64,000 nt of DNA from Collybiopsis luxurians FD-317 M1. Lineage: Eukaryota > Basidiomycota > Agaricomycetes > Agaricales > Omphalotaceae. This document shows, piece after piece, positions 34,852-45,951 of the stretch. The notes under the pieces were generated by a model, which was given only the letters and a program-made list of their open reading frames with translations, was not told the DNA's origin and searched no databases. The position numbers and the translations under genes were made by a program. Every line of letters starts with the position of its first letter. Position 1 is the stretch's first letter. The DNA lies in assembly GCA_000827265.1 (NCBI GenBank), contig KN834766.1:755368-819367 (forward strand). The letters run 5' to 3'.

Positions 34852-36487
34852 CTACATGTACCGAACATTCCCAAAAGACATGTAAGAAAGATGAGGGAAA
34901 TGATCCCTCAAATTCAACCCCGGTGCAAAGTCCTGGAGCCAGTCCCTTCTTACAGTGATTTCTTCGTCATTGCGAATGTCAATAGCGCGAAAGCAAAGTT
35001 CCGTGAGACTATGGAAGGGGCCCCATGTATCGAGGAAAGATCGGAGAAGCTAGGTAGGGATCAGACAAGTGTTATACTCCGACAACAATGCTGCCAGTTG
35101 GGACTTACATCTTCAAAATAATCCTCATAATCGGCGGGGTCCAACACCTCATCGGAATCCTCTCCTTCATCATCACTATCTTCATTTTTCTCCGGTTGTA
35201 AATTCATGGCAAAGTCGAGACTCTCCAGCTTTGGAAACCAATGCTGCATGTTTCCGTTGAACTGTGGTTCCATTGGTTCACGGGTGAGGCTGTCTGGTAC
35301 GCATTCAAGCCTGCGCAAGTTTACGTTGAGACCATTGAAGAAAAGTCGCAAGTCTTTCGACAGCCGCTGCATCGCCCATATGTCCCGATGGGGGGGATAC
35401 ATTTGTGGACCCAGCGAGATTTTTTCAAGGACATGCGGTCCTGTAAACAGATATGCAAGATACGAGGGGCAGGAGAGTCGCCGCAAGCTGAAAAGTGTCG
35501 ATAAGGGGAAAGTAAAGTCAATCGACACAGAAGGTGGGTAAATAGGCAGTCCACCGGTTTCTGTCATGGCACTTTGAGGCCACGATACTGAGTCGAGCTT
35601 AAGCTCAACGAGTGTCGGAATGCGACGTAGAAGCTCATACACATCTCTGAGATCATGTACAACATTGAGCTCCAGGATCTGAAGAGGAGGAACGACACTT
35701 GGAGCTGCCAAACAGCGAACGAAGACCCAGGATGTCGTGTAAAGATTTGTTAACTGGGATTTCTTGACGAGAGGGTCGAAGTCTGCCAGTTGCCATGTAG
35801 AGGACGAACGCAATGAGAGCGAATGCAAGTCGAGATTATCTGCTAACGCAACCATGTCGGCATAAGCAACATCACGCCAGATGAAACAACTGCGTAAGGT
35901 CAGTGAGGCTAAGCTCGAAAGCTGTGAAATGCTTGATAGAGCAGCTTTCGGCAATTCCAGTTGCACCAGAGTAAGAGTTGTGAGGTTGGGCATTTTCAGC
36001 AAGTCCTGCAGAGCGGACACAACCGATGATGGAGGAGGCCATTTGGCAATGAACACACTATCTATTGTACAGTTTCGGATGTACTTGCAAGCAGAGATGG
36101 CAAGAGGGTCGAGGCCTTCATGAAGAACACGGTAAAGCTTGGGATTACCGCGTGCTTCCCAGGATCTCGATGCTCGATTGTAAATGGGATTTATGATAAG
36201 TCTCTCAAACAGCCTTGGAAGCGCAACGGAAGCAAAGAAGCGACAAACAAGTGCCAAGTTGCTCAAGTCTGTCTTGTCGTCTACCTCGGACATGATTTTG
36301 AGATAGATTTCAATGGGAATAGGATCCAAAGTGCGCTCTCCCAGGCGACGCTCGGGGGCTGCAAAGTATTGTCACCAATCAGTTGATGCGAGTATATGCT
36401 CACAAGGCAAAGTTAAAGGCCATGCTTACTGGACCACTCATCCAGACTGCGTACCTCCCGCGATTCCAAGGGCAAATCGGTGTACAT
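34852..36487 (-). CDS. F-box/leucine-rich protein, paralogue 1
   Basis: Exons (minus): 36430-36487, 35109-36358 and 34852-35049, giving 501 residues. The short first exon (MYTDLPLESREVRSLDEWS) and the last exon (LLRSFLDTWGPF...NVRYM) were found by comparison with the two paralogues at 42274 and 44326; all three share exon borders and phases. The F-box is at about residues 32-72 (DPIPIEIYLKIMSEV...LALVCRFFASVALPRLFE). Next come irregular leucine-rich repeats (LTTLTLVQLELPK, LASLTLRSCF, LQILELNVVHDL) and an acidic segment near residue 420. The F-box should bind Skp1, making it a candidate SCF receptor; its substrate is unknown. Such families are expanded in agaricomycetes. Confidence 0.85.
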
Positions 36488-37015
36488 TATTAACTCCGAA
36501 AGTGATGGTTCGAGGAAAAGCGCGTCTAGGCCTGTGAAACTGAAATCTCTCGGAAGGGTGTTCGGCACTGAGTAGCGACGTGGGAATGGTTTGACAACAT
36601 CTTTAGGAAAAGAAGCCTAACCTCGGCAATACTTGTAAAAGCTATAGTCCTATTTAAGTACATAAGACTGTAGGTATGTAAGTACTGGACCATGGACTTG
36701 AAAATAAAGAAGATGTACCCTCAGAATGTACACAAGTCTGAGGGTTGCGAAGAATCTGAATTCGCTATAAGTATTCGAAAGATGGAACAAAGATTAGGAT
36801 AAAAGATATATAGATAGCGATGAGACGACTGCGCAAGGATACCCGCACGGAGGCATAGCGGGTTACCTGCATCTGTTATACCTCCGTGGATACTCGTACC
36901 GATTCACCACAGGACACCTATCGCGCTCACATGACCGAACGCGTCTATGTGTCACCACGCATAGTTCCTTCCGAGACAACACTGCCCCTGGTGCCCTGAT
37001 ACCACCAGTCTAATC
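36488..37015. other. Intergenic edge of the transposon block
   Basis: No gene. At 36993-37004 the minus strand reads TGGTATCAGGGC, close to the initiator-Met primer-binding-site motif of Copia elements (TGGTATCAGAGC). An LTR boundary may lie here, but I could not prove it. Confidence 0.35.
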
Positions 37016-37758
37016 CTAGAGCAGATATGATCTGTCGATGTTTATCCTTCGTAACAACTTTGTCATAATATCAGCCATGTTTTGAGAACTTGAAACAGGG
37101 TGAATGGTGACTAAACGACGAGCAACTATGTCACGGATGAAATGGTAACGAATGTCAATATGTTTTGAAAGAGCATGCGCTTTGGTAGTTTCCAAAAGGC
37201 TGACTGCACCTAAGTTATTGTGCACAGCAAGTCCAAGGGATCATCACCTAGTCCAAGATCAATTTCATCTAGCCGGCTGTGAGTCCATAGCGCTTGCTGT
37301 ACCCCTCGAGATGGGGAAATACATTCTGATTCTGTTGAAGATATGGTGACTGTATCTTGTCGCTTCGATGACCATGACACCGGTGAACCATTAACAAGGA
37401 AAATGTAGCTTGACATAGATTTGTGAGAAGACTTGTCGCCGGCCCAGTCAGCATCCACATACCCAATCAGCTTGATGCATTCAGTGTTCCCTGGCTGATA
37501 CACAATTCCATAACAAATGGTAGTAAAAATATAATGACAAAGCTTGATGAGGAGCTCCCAGTGCAGGCAAGTGGGGGCATTTTGAATAGTCGAAAGAACA
37601 ATGCAAGTGAACACAATGTCTGGTCGTGTGCTACTCGCACACCACCAGCAACATCCCAGTATTCCTTGAAAGGGCTTACCATCCATGAATCGGACATTGC
37701 CCTCTGCTTGTACCTTGTTCAGTGCAAGAGAGAAATTAGGCAGCAAGGGTGTATACAT
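37016..37758 (-). pseudogene. Ty1/Copia polyprotein remnant (RT end and RNase H)
   Basis: The minus strand first encodes the end of reverse transcriptase (QGILGCCWWCASSTRPDIVF) and then a Copia RNase H (LIGYVDADWAGD, SSYIFLVNG, VSWSSKRQ, TISSTESE). The frame stops near 37210 and continues in another frame with HALSKHIDIRYHFIRD and NMADIMTK, the usual Copia C-terminus. So there is one frameshift, and gag, integrase and most of RT are missing. It is an inactive fragment. Confidence 0.88.
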
Positions 37759-37993
37759 TGGTCAAAGCTAATCAATGATACCAAAATAGCAAAATGTGTT
37801 GATAAGCCAATTTTTTGACTAAGGCTTGAAAGTATCAAAGTCTATGATCTGAGACTTTGTATTAACTATTGCAGGGTTACTATAGGACTGTAGTGAGCCC
37901 AAGCTGTCAGTCAAACCAACAGTTGGGCTATTGTACTCATAAGAGTAGCTATCCAATGATACATGTTCAGGGCACCTTGCTACACACCTATAC

Positions 37994-38159
37994 TGTTAGA
38001 ATAGGTGGTTGGGCGAGAACCTCTTGCAAGGGATCCAGTCGAGGGAGGGTTGGAAAGAATAAATTAAGAATATTAAGTATGGACTATATAAGTAACTACG
38101 GAATCAAATGTGAAACTGATTTGGAGCAACCAGACAACCACTGGAAGCTCTTCTCAACA
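37994..38159. mobile_element. Solo LTR (166 bp) with 5-bp target duplication TATAC
   Basis: It starts TGTTAGAATAGG and ends CTTCTCAACA (TGTT/AACA ends). It is flanked by TATAC at 37989-37993 and at 38160-38164. It is about 90% alike to 38514-38687. An internal TATATAAG near 38085 may be its promoter. Perfect flanking duplication with no internal region means LTR-LTR recombination removed the rest of the element. Confidence 0.85.
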
Positions 38160-38164
38160 TATAC

Positions 38165-38513
38165 CATAAGTCCTGAGTGGCCTACAAAGGGGGTAGAGGA
38201 CTTTAGATCATGGGCTGCTCTCTCAGAAACAATTCATAGAACACAAGATGGCCTAGGTCAACCAAGGAACTATTCAAAAGGGGATTGTCATTACAAGAAT
38301 ATGCATGACTGAAATCTCTATAAGAGAGGGGATCTATGATTACAAGATGGACTTGCTATGACCTGATCACAGAAGTAACAATGTCTATGACTCAGGGAAT
38401 AAGCTGGGCCTGCTCTGGATTACTGAAAGACTATGGTCAACTGTCATGTGAATGACATGGATAGACATGTTGAGACAAAACCAAGACCTGAGATAGCTCT
38501 ATAGCTTTAGGCT
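38165..38513. other. Spacer between two related LTRs
   Basis: CpG-poor, non-coding; no signature found. It could be the 3' flank of the element ending at 38514. Confidence 0.4.
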
Positions 38514-38687
38514 TGTTAGAATAGGTGGTTAGGTGGTTGGGTGAGAACCTCTCGCAAGGGATCCAGTTGAGGGAGGGTCAGAAAGAATAAATTAAGAATT
38601 CTAATTATGGACTATATAAGTAACTATGGAATCAAATATGAAACCAATTTGGAGCAACCGGACAACCACCGGAAGCTCTTCTCAACA
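38514..38687 (-). mobile_element. LTR (174 bp), 3' LTR of the gag-bearing Copia derivative
   Basis: Same family as the solo LTR, with an 8-bp internal duplication near 38523-38540. On the minus strand it is preceded directly by AAGTGGGAG (38688-38696), the polypurine-tract type seen before Copia 3' LTRs, and upstream of that lies a gag remnant. Flanks do not show a target duplication, as expected for one end of a larger element. Confidence 0.7.
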
Positions 38688-38814
38688 CTCCCACTTGTAC
38701 GGTTGCTGAATCTACAAATAAATTTGTGTATGTATGAGTGTCCAAAAATTCAAGCAAAAGTCAATGTAAATCAAAATTGGGAAAGGGTATCAGTAATCAG
38801 TCTCCCACTGATTC

Positions 38815-39359
38815 CTACCATGGTAAACTCTTGTCCTCCATGAAAGGAACATCAGCAGCGAGGACATATAGCTCTCCAGGATCAGGATCAGTAGTGATAC
38901 CACTAACGGCACCAGCCTGAACAGGAGCATTCTTGGGACAGCTGGACTGGTAGTGGCCATGCTTGTTGCAGCAGAAACAGGTGATCTCAGAAATAGGATG
39001 TGGGATTTTGCAATTGGCACTAGCTGACAAGGCAGCAACATGTTGTTTGCCAGAGTTGTCAGTAGAGGATAAGCATCTGAAAAAACACTTCTGGCCAAGG
39101 CAACCAGGGGGCATGTCCCAAATCCTAGGAAGCCCAGGAATTTTTGAAGAAATTTGAGAGCACTTCAAAATAACCTCAGGAACCCTGGGGACCCTGGGGA
39201 GCCCTGGGGAAGCCTGGGATTTTGGACATGTCCCCTGGCTGCCTTGGCCAGAAGTGTTTTTTCAGATGAGGTAAAGTTGTGGAGGCAGGCAGCAACATGA
39301 TCAATATTGCCATTAAGTGGGTCTCCATTGAGAGCAGTGATGACACTCTGGATGGACAA
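38815..39359 (-). pseudogene. Copia gag remnant with CCHC zinc knuckle, interrupted by a palindrome
   Basis: The minus strand encodes a gag zinc knuckle CFCCNKHGHYQSSC (C-x2-C-x4-H-x4-C) and a following acidic spacer (near 38850-38970). The upstream gag piece (DHVAACLHNFTSS, near 39262-39310) is separated from it by the 195-bp palindrome at 39074-39268. No integrase or RT lies between gag and the PPT/LTR, so the element either lost pol or belonged to a gag-only class. Confidence 0.75.
39074..39268. mobile_element. 195-bp palindromic (foldback) insertion in gag
   Basis: The left arm starts CATCTGAAAAAACACTTCTG; the right arm ends with its reverse complement. Arms match over about 60 bases with a few mismatches (for example GGCAACCAGG against GGCAGCCAGG). 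The centre is rich in CCTGGGG-type repeats. It interrupts the gag frame. Its target duplication is unclear because the flanks and arms share bases. Confidence 0.75.
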
Positions 39360-42273
39360 AGGAAATGACAGTCATGTGGAAGTCACAATGGACTTTGACA
39401 ACTGATGTGACACAGTTCAGCGAACATGAGGCTAAACTCTACGACTGGAGGTCTAGGCATCCTTGGCAATACTATTATTAGTAGCAAAGGGCATGGAACA
39501 AAATGAAAAGATAAGCTGGCCAAGTAAAAAGGGAATAATCCCATTGGCTATCAAATGAAAGAAAAGATGTGACTCAACAAGTTCTTGATAAGAATACAGG
39601 ATGACTCAAGTCAATGAGCAATCCTGTAAAGCTGATAGGCTGCAAGATGGCTGTGGACCAAGTGGAAGTAGGTTCAGACTTTAGCCTGCAGCTGATTGAT
39701 AAATTGACAAGCCAAAAAGGTAGCTTGTCACAGGGAAAAGAATGAAAATAATTTATTCTATGAGATTTAATCAGGTCTATTGACAAATATGGAAGTACTG
39801 GGGTTTGTATGAATATTAGTAATGTCATAGATATTATAATTTGTATCAGTATAAAAGGTGTAACTGTATGTAGGAGAAATCTCAGTTTTGGATACTGAAC
39901 CTATCTCAATTTGCTAGTGGTGAAAAATCTACAATAGGGTTAAAGTGTCTCAGCTGTTAATAGCTACAATCACTCACATTGGCCACTGGAATCAGTTGGT
40001 TAGGAAATTCCATTTGAAACTCCTGGAAACTAGACTGCAAAGTCATTGACATATCTTGAGGAGAGGGACTGGATATAGGGTGAACCTCATATAGACCTTA
40101 CCTCCCCAGCATATACCACCCAAGCTCTAGTCTACAAAGCTGTAGGTTGAACAGTCAGTGACTTGTTGGCTAGCCTGTGAGTCTGAAATGTTGCACCCAC
40201 TTGAATAATAGTAGAGTGTGTAAAACCTGCAAAGTGACCTGTGGACTGTGCTGTATAAGCTTCTAGTATCCAAGTGACATTGGAATTGCACCCAATAAGC
40301 TTGAAGACAGGTGAACTCTGGTTAAGCCAGCTAAGCTTGTGGTGTTCTGTTGCTTCAATGATGCCAAGCAAGTGAACTTCTCTGTAGGAGACTAAGCTTG
40401 TCTACCCTCTCCACACTCCTCTACACCTATTCTGTACCATAGTGCACTCAACAAAGCTGCAAGGCAAGTCTATGATACATCCTTTTGTTCCACTGGTTGC
40501 TTCCTTAAGGTGTTCACTGAAAGGGAATCTTTGACAACCTCCTTACTCACATATTCTACCTGTCAGTCTGATCTGATTGGGTTAAGAGCAGTTCTTTGCA
40601 AAGCTCACAACTAGCCAAGACCACACTTATTATTGGACCATACTGTACAGCATCCATGAAGTGCTCATTTGAGACTCAGCACTCTGTAATTTTCATTCAG
40701 CTGCACCTTTATTGTATTCACCAATCATTGTAGACATAACTTACATTGATTTTGGGGGGGGGTTTTTTCCATCTGGCTAGCCAGCTTGAAGTTGACTTGA
40801 CCCCAGCTCAAGTCAGCTCAAGCTTTCTTGAGTCAGCTAATTCCAGCTATTGAGCTGGCTAAGCATGAGAGCTGCAGCTACATCAGTCAACTTGTGGCTA
40901 GCCAAGCTGTGGCAACACTAGAAATACTCCATTCTCAATCCCCAACTCTGACTGAAGGGAAGGGAGGATCTTGTTCCCTGTGATTGGGAAATATGCATCC
41001 AACCTTCCACATTAGGAATCAAATCAAATCAATTAATAATCACTCGGTAACAAGCTGGGACACTGCATGCAGAGTGATGCCTGAATCACTGAGGTCACTC
41101 CCTAACAGTACAATGAGAGACAGTTCAAGGAAGCTTTGCATGGACAAGGGACAAAGTGGGCTGAGACCAAAAATTGCTTGTTGACCCAGTGCTGTTGTGC
41201 AGGCAGCAAGACAGCTGAGAGGGAACAGTAGCAAGGAAGCATACTGCTTCTGTCTCTTTGCTACCACTCCACTGGAGCCTGGTGTCCAAGAACCTCAGAC
41301 TTTGAGCCACTGGGTCAGTCTGCTTGTAGCTCAGAGTGTGAGCCAAACTTTGAAATTTGAGCTTACAGTCAGTTGAAGTATTTTTTAGCATTCCTCCTCA
41401 AGCAGAGTAAGGCCTACCTTTGCCAACAATGCCTGCACTCAAGCTGATCATAACAATAGTGCATGAGAATCTGACTGTGATGCCAGGAATCCCAAAACTG
41501 TTTGCCCTCCCTCTTCCATAAATTCTGGCTCTGGGCTGTATGGGCCTGAACATTTTGGATTCTCACCTTCAACCTCCACCACATCTGAAGCTGCATGCAA
41601 TACCCTCATGTCCATCTTGCTTGGCAAAATGTCATCTGCCATCACAACCATGAATTGTGAAGTTGGCAAGAGTGTAAATATATAGTTTGCTCAATTTACA
41701 ACATCAGCTTTACATGACTTGACCACATTTAAGCCCACAATTGAGAAACATCACAATTGGAAGAAAATCCAAGGTCAAGCTAAGTACCAAATACCCCTGA
41801 ACCTACCAGTGTTGCTCAATTGGTGAACTTACAGATTACAGGAAGATACTGAGATGTCAGGCTCTGATTGCTATGCTGATTGTTCTTTCTGATAAATACC
41901 ATAGTGTTGGAGAGGGTCTGGTCACTGACCCATAACTCAACCCAATCCAGCTTGGGTCAGGGTCAGGACTCAGCATTTTGCTGACACAAGTACTTGGGTC
42001 AGAAGTAAAGTTGGGCTCTTGGGCTCAATCACTTGATAGATGCTGAATGAAAATCAACAGATAGGAGGATTCAAGGGCACAGAATACTAATTGAAATTGA
42101 ATGCAATCAGTGCCTTTCAACTACAATCTTCCCACAACATATGCAATCAATTGACAAAGTTCAGGACTGAACTAAGCTATTAATCACTCCATATAGAGCA
42201 ATTTAAACATCCTATTGTACAAGAACAGTGGTATATCCAGGAGCTTGAAGCCTGAAGACAGGGACTTTGAGCT
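39360..42273. other. CpG-depleted non-coding block
   Basis: About 2.9 kb without a credible gene and with almost no CG dinucleotides: I find one near 41045 and a few around 39410-39445. It contains a G-run near 40755-40764 and AGCT-rich repeats at 40795-40915. It is likely old transposon sequence altered by methylation-linked C-to-T change; the parent element cannot be named. Confidence 0.65.
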
Positions 42274-43937
42274 CTATATGTACTGAACATTTCCAAAGGA
42301 CATGCAAGTAAGATTTGGAAAGTTATCCCTCAGATTTAGCTTTGGTGCAAAATCCTGAAACCATTTCCTTCGTGCAGTAGCTTCTTTATAATTATCTTTG
42401 CTATCATAAATACCTTCATCAATGATATCAAAGGTGAGTTCAGTCAGGGTGTTGAATGGGCCCCAAGCATGAAGAAAAAATTGGAGAAGCTGGGAAAGTA
42501 AAGTTCAGCCGCGGTTCCACTTGATGATTCCAAAAATCAACAATGCCAGCCTGACAGCTTGGACTTACCTCTTCAAAATAATCTTCATAATCTTCAATCT
42601 TCATTACAGGATCAGAATTTAGATTTTTGTCAGTGTCCGACTGGCAATCTTCAGATATCTCCACTATGATGATAAAATTGAGCGTCTTTAGCTTTGGAAA
42701 CCAAGTCTGCATTTTTCCGTGCCATTTTTCTTTTATTTCTGCCTTCATAAAGCCAGAAGGTAATGATTCGAGCTTGCGCAGGTTTTGGTTTGGACCATCG
42801 AAGAACAGACATGCATCTTTGGTCATCTTAAGCAAGTGTGTCGGCGATAGATCTCCAGATGGCACGCTCCTGTCTGAACCAAACGAGATTCTTTCAAGAT
42901 GATGTGGCCCAGAGAACAGATATGCAAGACGCGCAGAACACCAGAGCTGTCGTAGATTTGGAAAAGCCGATAAAGGAAGTGTAAAATGAATCTCCGGACT
43001 AATACTTCCAGCCGTGACAGGGTCAGGGACCCCTTCGGGCCACTCTACATTGTGAAGCCTGAGCTCTACGAGCATTGAGACTTGACTCGAAAGCTGGTAA
43101 ACATTCATTAAATCATGTACAGCCCCGAGTTCCAAAAACTGAAGAGAAGGGATAACACCCCGGGCGGCCGAAAAACGAATGAATTCATGCGAATTTGTGC
43201 TCAGCTTTGTTAACTGGGAGCTGAGAAGAAGTGAGTCAAAAGTTGCCACCCGCTGGTCGGAAGGCGGCAATAACAAGAGGAAATCTAAGCAGAGAGCATC
43301 CGCGAGCGCAATAATGTCGGCCTCCGTTATGTCCACGCTGGGATAACAGTGGTCTAGATATAATGAGGCCAAATTCGATAGCTGGGAGATTATTTTGAGA
43401 ATGTCTTTGGACAGCTCCATATTGGTCAGAGAAAGGGACGTGAGGTTCGGCATTTTCTGCAAATCCTCTAGATAGGACACAAGTGATGAAGGCCGAGGAG
43501 GCTTTATGGCACCAAAATTAAAATGTCTCATTTTACAAGTTCGAATGTACTTGCAAACAGAGATGGCATGTGGGTCAGAGCCTTCCCGAAGAGCGCGATA
43601 GAGCTTGGGATAGCCATTTGACTTCCATAATCGCGAGGAATAAGTTTCTATGTAAATCTCCTCGAACAGTCTTGGAAGCACAACGGAGGCAAAGAAGCGA
43701 CAAACAAGAGCCAAGTTCCTAAGCTCTGCATCGTCATCCACCTCAGATATGATCTTGAGATAGATTTCGTTGGGAATACAATCTAAATCGCGATCTCCTC
43801 GACGACGGTCGGGCGCTGGACATTTCCCTGATGAGTTCTTGTCCATGAAAACACTCATGAGATAAAAATATGTGCTTACTAGACCACTCATCCACACTGT
43901 GTACCTCCTTCGACTCCAAAGCTCGTTCGTCACGCAT
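42274..43937 (-). CDS. F-box/leucine-rich protein, paralogue 2
   Basis: Exons (minus): 43880-43937, 42569-43815 and 42274-42489, giving 506 residues with the same phases as paralogues 1 and 3. The first exon is MRDERALESKEVHSVDEWS; I chose this ATG by alignment. An ATG 72 bases upstream (44009) is also in frame. The F-box is at about residues 33-73 (DCIPNEIYLKIISEV...LALVCRFFASVVLPRLFE), followed by leucine-rich repeats. The last exon (LLQFFLHAWGPFNTLTELTF...NVQYI) is kept open but, unlike the other two copies, has lost its CG dinucleotides, as in the adjacent transposon block. Intact, so probably still functional; substrate unknown. Confidence 0.83.
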
Positions 43938-44325
43938 TGTTCTGAAAGCTTTAAGCACAAACACGTCTGGCAAACTGAGCCACTGCTGGTTCATCAAGAA
44001 CTGCCCGCGACACTGTTTCCGGCTCACCTGAGTATAAGACCTGCTCAAACTGCGACCAAAAAAGGGGTAGCGCGCGGGCAGGGTGGTAGAGGGAAGACAA
44101 CAAATTTACGAGCCGTGCCCTTTCAGTTTCCGGACCGCCGGCTCATCCAGACAATGGATCCGGCGCCCAAGGACAGGTATAAAGTATAGAAATTTGCTCG
44201 ATTATCTCCTCACTCAGTCCATCACAGAGCAAAGGAATTGACACCAATTGATTTCTATTTAGTACACAGAAAGTGGAAAGCATATGTCAAAGAGCCCGAA
44301 GCCCGAGGAACAAGGTTTATGTGCT
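43938..44325. other. Spacer between F-box paralogues 2 and 3
   Basis: Upstream region of paralogue 2 and 3' flank of paralogue 3, both on the minus strand. No gene. Confidence 0.5.
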
Positions 44326-45951
44326 CTAAATGTACCGAATATCTCCAAAGGACATATAAGCAAGGTTAGGAAAGTGGCTCCTCAAATTCAATCTCGATGC
44401 ACAATCCTGGAGCCATTCATCTCCTACAGGTACTTCTTGGAATCTACCATCTTCAAAAATGTCAAAGGAAAGTTCGGCGAGAGTGTTGAATGGGCCCCAT
44501 GCGTCAAGAAAAGATTGAAGGTGCTGCGATAGAAAAGATCAGCCACGGGTCCACTCGATAATGCCACACATCAAACTTGCACTTACCTTTTCAAACTCAT
44601 CCTCATAATCATATTCAACGTCCAGTTCGTCATCAGAATCGTCTTGCGAATCCACTACGATAAAAAAATTGAGCGCGTCTAGCTTCGGAAACCAATCCTG
44701 CATTTTCCCGTGCCACTTTTCACCTATTTTCCCATTCATAAAACCGGAAGGTAAACATTCGAGCCTGCGCAGATTTGGGTTCGGACTATCGAAGAAAAGT
44801 CGTGCGTCTTTCGGCCCAAGGAAACGTGTTGGGATGGATGGCCATAAACTGCCCGGCCCGATTCGCGGGATCGCGCTTATGTCTTGATTGAAAGAAATTC
44901 TTTCGAGGAGATGCGGTCCTGAGAACAGATATGCAAGACGCGCGGAACAGTAGAGCCGTCGTAGCCCGGGAAGAGCCGATAAAGGAAGTGTAAAATGAAT
45001 CTCCGGATGATCGGTTCCAGTCCTGGTTGGGTCAGGGACCTCTGCGGGCCACGATACGTCGTCAAGCTTGAGCTCAGTAAGTGTCGGAACTCGACGCAAA
45101 AGTTCGTAAACATTTCTGAGATCGTCTACGTCCCCGAGTTCCAAAAACTGGAGAGGAGGGACAACGCTGTGAGTCGTTAAACAGCGAATGAGCACCTGCG
45201 AGTTTGTGTGAAGCCTCGTCAACTGGGATCTGACAACAAGTGGGTCAAAAGACGCGACTTGCTCGTTGGAAGGAAATAACGAGAGAGTGTCCAATTGGAG
45301 AGCATCCGCGAGCACCAGAACATCGTTCTCCGTGACACCACCGTCGGGAAGACAACGGAGCAAGTGCAACGAGGCCAACTTCGAAAGCTGGGAAATTATT
45401 CTGAGAGCATTTTTGGATAGTATCATGTTGGCCAGGGAAAGAGATGTGAGGTTGGGCAATTTTTGAAAGTCCTCCAAATAGGACACAAGTGATGAAGGAG
45501 GAAGCTTTTTGTTACTATTCAAGTTATGACATTGCAGATCACCACTTCGAATGTGCTTGCAAGCGGAGATAACAAGAGGGTCGGATCCTTCACGAAGAAC
45601 ATCATAAATAGGAGGAGCACGTCTCGCCCACGATTTCGACTGCGGCCGGTACCAAGTATGCAAGTAAAGTTCCTCGAACAGTCTTGGAAGCGTGGCGGAG
45701 GCGAAAAAACGACAAACAAGAGCTATGTTCTTCATATCCTTCTTACCATCTACTTCGGATAGGATCCTGAGATATACCTCATTGGGAATGATATCCAAGA
45801 TGCGATCTCCTCGACGACGTTCAGGCGCTACGAAGAATTGCCACTCAGTTCGTGTGTGCGCACTTACCCTAAACTAGGCAAGGTTGTGCTTACTAGACCA
45901 CTCATCTAGATCGCGTACCTCTCTCGATTCCAAAGGCAGGTCGACGCTCAT
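44326..45951 (-). CDS. F-box/leucine-rich protein, paralogue 3
   Basis: Exons (minus): 45894-45951, 44587-45827 and 44326-44523, giving 498 residues. It begins MSVDLPLESREVRDLDEWS. The F-box is at about residues 33-73 (DIIPNEVYLRILSEV...IALVCRFFASATLPRLFE). The leucine-rich part is close to paralogue 2 (LTSLSLANM, LEFL/LELG motifs, ARLAYLFSGPHLLERISF). There is an acidic stretch before the last intron (DSQDDSDDELDVEYDYED). The last exon is HLQSFLDAWGPFNTLAEL...DIRYI. CpG content is normal here, which makes it a reference for the changes in paralogue 2. Confidence 0.85.

Noticed and set aside
37994..38687. A single 694-bp TRIM element made of two LTRs and a 354-bp interior
   Set aside because: The first LTR has its own perfect TATAC duplication on both sides, so it is a solo LTR; the second is joined to a PPT and gag on its other side.
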